Shown here: one piece after another, positions 5,733 through 7,020 of the stretch
How positions within the stretch are numbered: position 1 is the first letter of the stretch
Layout: each line of letters opens with the position of its first letter
Source of the DNA: an uncultured Curvibacter sp.
GTDB taxonomy: Bacteria > Pseudomonadota > Gammaproteobacteria > Burkholderiales > Burkholderiaceae
Direction of reading: 5' to 3'
NCBI GenBank assembly: GCA_946481355.1
Contig: CAMLNH010000146.1
Location: forward strand, 1 to 7,020
DNA: 7,020 nt
Notes under the pieces: generated by a model
Told to the model about the DNA's origin: nothing
The model's input: only the letters and a program-made list of their open reading frames with translations
The model's database searches: none
Position numbers and translations under genes: made by a program

Positions 5733-6230
5733 ATGAATCAGACCCTTGAAACTTCCCCCACCACCTCGGGCGCCCCGCGCCCTTCCGTACCCCGCGTGGC
5801 ACTCATCGCCGCAGGCTGGCACCGCGACATCGTGGCCAGCGGCACCGCAGCCATTCGCGCCGAGTTCGAGCGTCATCACTGGGCGCCTGATCAGATCGAC
5901 TTGTTCGAGGTGTCCGGGGCTTTCGAAATCCCTCTGCACGCGCGGCGCCTGGCACGCAGCGGCCGCTACAGCGCCCTCATCGCCTGCGGTCTGGTCGTCA
6001 ACGGCGGCATCTACCGCCACGAGTTCGTGACTTCGGCTGTGATTGACGGGCTCATGCGTGTGCAGCTGGAGACGGACACGCCCGTGTTCTCCATGGTGCT
6101 GACGCCACGTGATTTCCACGAGCATGAGGAGCACTTGCGCTTCTTCAGGGAGCACTTCGTGAAGAAGGGCACGGAGGCGGCGCGGGCCTGCCTGGAGACA
6201 CTGGCGAGTCTGGAGGCTTTGCCGGCTTGA
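5733..6230 (+). CDS. ribH2: 6,7-dimethyl-8-ribityllumazine synthase, type II (RibH2)
   Basis: A cytoplasmic enzyme of riboflavin biosynthesis. It condenses 5-amino-6-ribitylamino-uracil with 3,4-dihydroxy-2-butanone 4-phosphate to give the lumazine precursor of riboflavin. The 165-residue length is near that of the family. Family signs are the N-terminal strand RVALIAAGWHRDIV, the substrate-loop GAFEIPLHA (from residue 62), and the active-site segment GGIYRHEFVTSAVIDGLMRVQ, with the likely catalytic His96. TPRDFHEHEEHLRFFREHF followed by VKKGTEAA matches the RibH2 branch (decameric in Brucella and Mesorhizobium) better than the usual RibH1. The ATG at 5733 is chosen because the protein aligns from there and an earlier in-frame ATG at 5634 lies inside the riboswitch aptamer. 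The ribosome site is weak (GGA at 5723-5725), which suits riboswitch control. It stands alone, not in a rib operon, so a second, housekeeping ribH elsewhere is likely. Confidence 0.93.
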   Translation: MNQTLETSPTTSGAPRPSVPRVALIAAGWHRDIVASGTAAIRAEFERHHWAPDQIDLFEVSGAFEIPLHARRLARSGRYSALIACGLVVNGGIYRHEFVTSAVIDGLMRVQLETDTPVFSMVLTPRDFHEHEEHLRFFREHFVKKGTEAARACLETLASLEALPA

Positions 6231-6256
6231 GTCGGCTGCCGGGCGGCTGGTATAAA
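6227..6256 (+). promoter_or_regulatory. Predicted sigma-70 promoter for the lipoprotein gene
   Basis: TTGAGT (6227-6232, overlapping the ribH2 stop codon) and TATAAA (6251-6256) are separated by 18 bp and match the consensus four and five times of six. The predicted start near 6263 gives a leader of about 28 nt to the ATG at 6291. It suggests the downstream gene can be expressed independently of the FMN riboswitch. Confidence 0.5.
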
Positions 6257-6290
6257 ACTGCTAGTCATTGACAATGGGAGGGCATGCCCC

Positions 6291-6734
6291 ATGCGCAATT
6301 GTTCCGCGCGCGGTGTTTGGGTATTTGTCGCGAGCGTATTCCTGTCCATGCTGCTGGTTGCCTGCGTCGTAGTTCCCATGCCGCACGACGACTGGCACAC
6401 CGGGCAGCATCGTGGTGCGGTACGCGATGGCGCGACAGGCCTTCCTATTTCTGGCGCCCGGGTTACGCTTGAATCTGCGAGATCGCCGGCCCACACGGCA
6501 TCGGCGCAGTCTCTATCAGATGGCACTTTTGAAGTTGGCCCGGTCGTTGAGCGCGAAGTCTTCTACCTGGTATGGCTGGGACCAGCAGAAGGTGAATGTG
6601 CGGATTTCCTGACTGTGAGCCATCCTGGTTACGAGTCTGTGAAGATCAACTGGCGTGTATTCACCTCGGCTACAGGCGGCTTGTGTCGAAATGAAAGAGG
6701 GCACCACGATGTTCGGATGATGAAGAAGCGCTAG
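6291..6734 (+). CDS. Small lipoprotein with a carboxypeptidase-regulatory-like (Ig/transthyretin-type) domain
   Basis: A 147-residue protein predicted to be attached to a membrane by lipid at Cys25. The signal peptide VWVFVASVFLSMLL leads into a canonical lipobox LVAC at 22-25. The mature part contains HRGAVRDGATGLPISGARVTL, then SLSDGTFEVGPV and FLTVSHPGYESVKI. This order (G-x-V-x-D-x-x-T-G-x-P-I-x-G-A-x-V, a DGTFEV strand, then a PGY strand) is typical of the CarboxypepD_reg-like seven-strand beta sandwich. Such domains are usually structural or binding modules, so no enzymatic role is proposed. The start has a strong GGGAGGG at 6276-6282, 8 nt upstream. Composition is more A+T-rich than ribH2 or the kinase. 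The physiological role is unknown. Confidence 0.78.
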   Translation: MRNCSARGVWVFVASVFLSMLLVACVVVPMPHDDWHTGQHRGAVRDGATGLPISGARVTLESARSPAHTASAQSLSDGTFEVGPVVEREVFYLVWLGPAEGECADFLTVSHPGYESVKINWRVFTSATGGLCRNERGHHDVRMMKKR

Positions 6735-6770
6735 ACTGAACATCAAAGTTTTTCGTTCTACGGAGCTTTC

Positions 6771-7020
6771 ATGATCCCGCTCAGCGACCTGCTGGTGTTT
6801 TCCGGTGCCGCCCTCCTGCTGGCCCTGACCCCGGGGCCCAACATGATCTACCTGCTTTCGCGCGCCATCTGCCAGGGCAGCAGGGCCAGCGCCATTTCGC
6901 TGCTGGGGGTGGTGGCGGGCTTCCTGGTCCACATGTTGGCCGCTGCTGCGGGTCTGACCGCATTGTTCATGGCCGTGCCGCTGGCTTACGAAGTGTTGAA
7001 GTGGGTAGGGGCGGCGTATC
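6771..7020 (+). CDS. LysE/RhtB-family amino-acid exporter, N-terminal part (runs off the right edge)
   Basis: An inner-membrane protein of the LysE/RhtB translocator family, which exports amino acids such as lysine, threonine or homoserine lactone. The first 83 codons are visible. A first helix (LLVFSGAALLLALTPGPNMIY) carries the family signature TPGPNMIYLLSRAICQGSR. A second helix (ISLLGVVAGFLVHMLAAAAG) and a third (TALFMAVPLAYEVLKWVGAAY) follow, matching the usual start of a ~205-residue, five- to six-helix protein. The start has GGAG at 6762-6765, 5 nt upstream. It begins 36 bp after the lipoprotein gene on the same strand and could be co-transcribed, but no functional link is evident. Substrate cannot be assigned. 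Confidence 0.92.
   Translation, partial: MIPLSDLLVFSGAALLLALTPGPNMIYLLSRAICQGSRASAISLLGVVAGFLVHMLAAAAGLTALFMAVPLAYEVLKWVGAAY

Noticed and set aside
5499..6155. 218-codon minus-strand frame antisense to riboswitch and ribH2
   Set aside because: It overlaps a conserved aptamer and a conserved enzyme; no motif or ribosome site supports it.
6268..6273. Perfect TTGACA as a -35 element for the lipoprotein gene
   Set aside because: No -10-like sequence lies 16-18 bp downstream, where the coding start is instead; the TTGAGT/TATAAA pair just upstream fits better.

Overview
The window looks like chromosomal DNA from a high-G+C betaproteobacterium, most likely of the Comamonadaceae (Acidovorax, Variovorax or Hydrogenophaga-like). 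This is inferred from the strong G/C bias at third codon positions, the protein flavour, and the combination of a urea ABC transporter with a neighbouring hybrid kinase. No taxonomic marker gene is present, so the placement is tentative.

Left part (1-4920) is a nutrient-sensing locus. A minus-strand urtA (urea-type ABC transporter periplasmic binding protein, N-terminal 144 codons only) is divergent from a two-gene plus-strand operon. The first gene of the operon (636-4016) encodes an unusual 1126-residue hybrid histidine kinase. Its sensor is a whole 12-helix NCS1 (purine/cytosine/hydantoin-type) permease, followed by an eight-cysteine cluster, two more membrane helices, a HisKA/HATPase core and a receiver. 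The second gene (4009-4920) overlaps it by 8 nt and encodes a receiver/PAS-like/LuxR-HTH response regulator. The 202-bp divergent intergenic region carries two clear inverted repeats that could be operators. The simplest reading is that the permease-like kinase senses a nitrogenous solute and, through the LuxR-type regulator, controls the divergent urea (or amide) transporter.

Middle part (4921-6230): a short gene of visibly lower G+C encodes a small exported protein of unknown function (4994-5407). Next comes a textbook FMN riboswitch (RFN element, about 5493-5647), with a plausible sigma-70 promoter in front, controlling ribH2, a type-II lumazine synthase gene of riboflavin biosynthesis (5733-6230).

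Right part (6231-7020): a promoter overlapping the end of ribH2 appears to drive a small lipoprotein gene with a carboxypeptidase-regulatory-like beta-sandwich (6291-6734). It is followed by the beginning of a LysE/RhtB-family amino-acid exporter that runs off the window (6771-7020). No mobile element, tRNA, rRNA or CRISPR array was seen.
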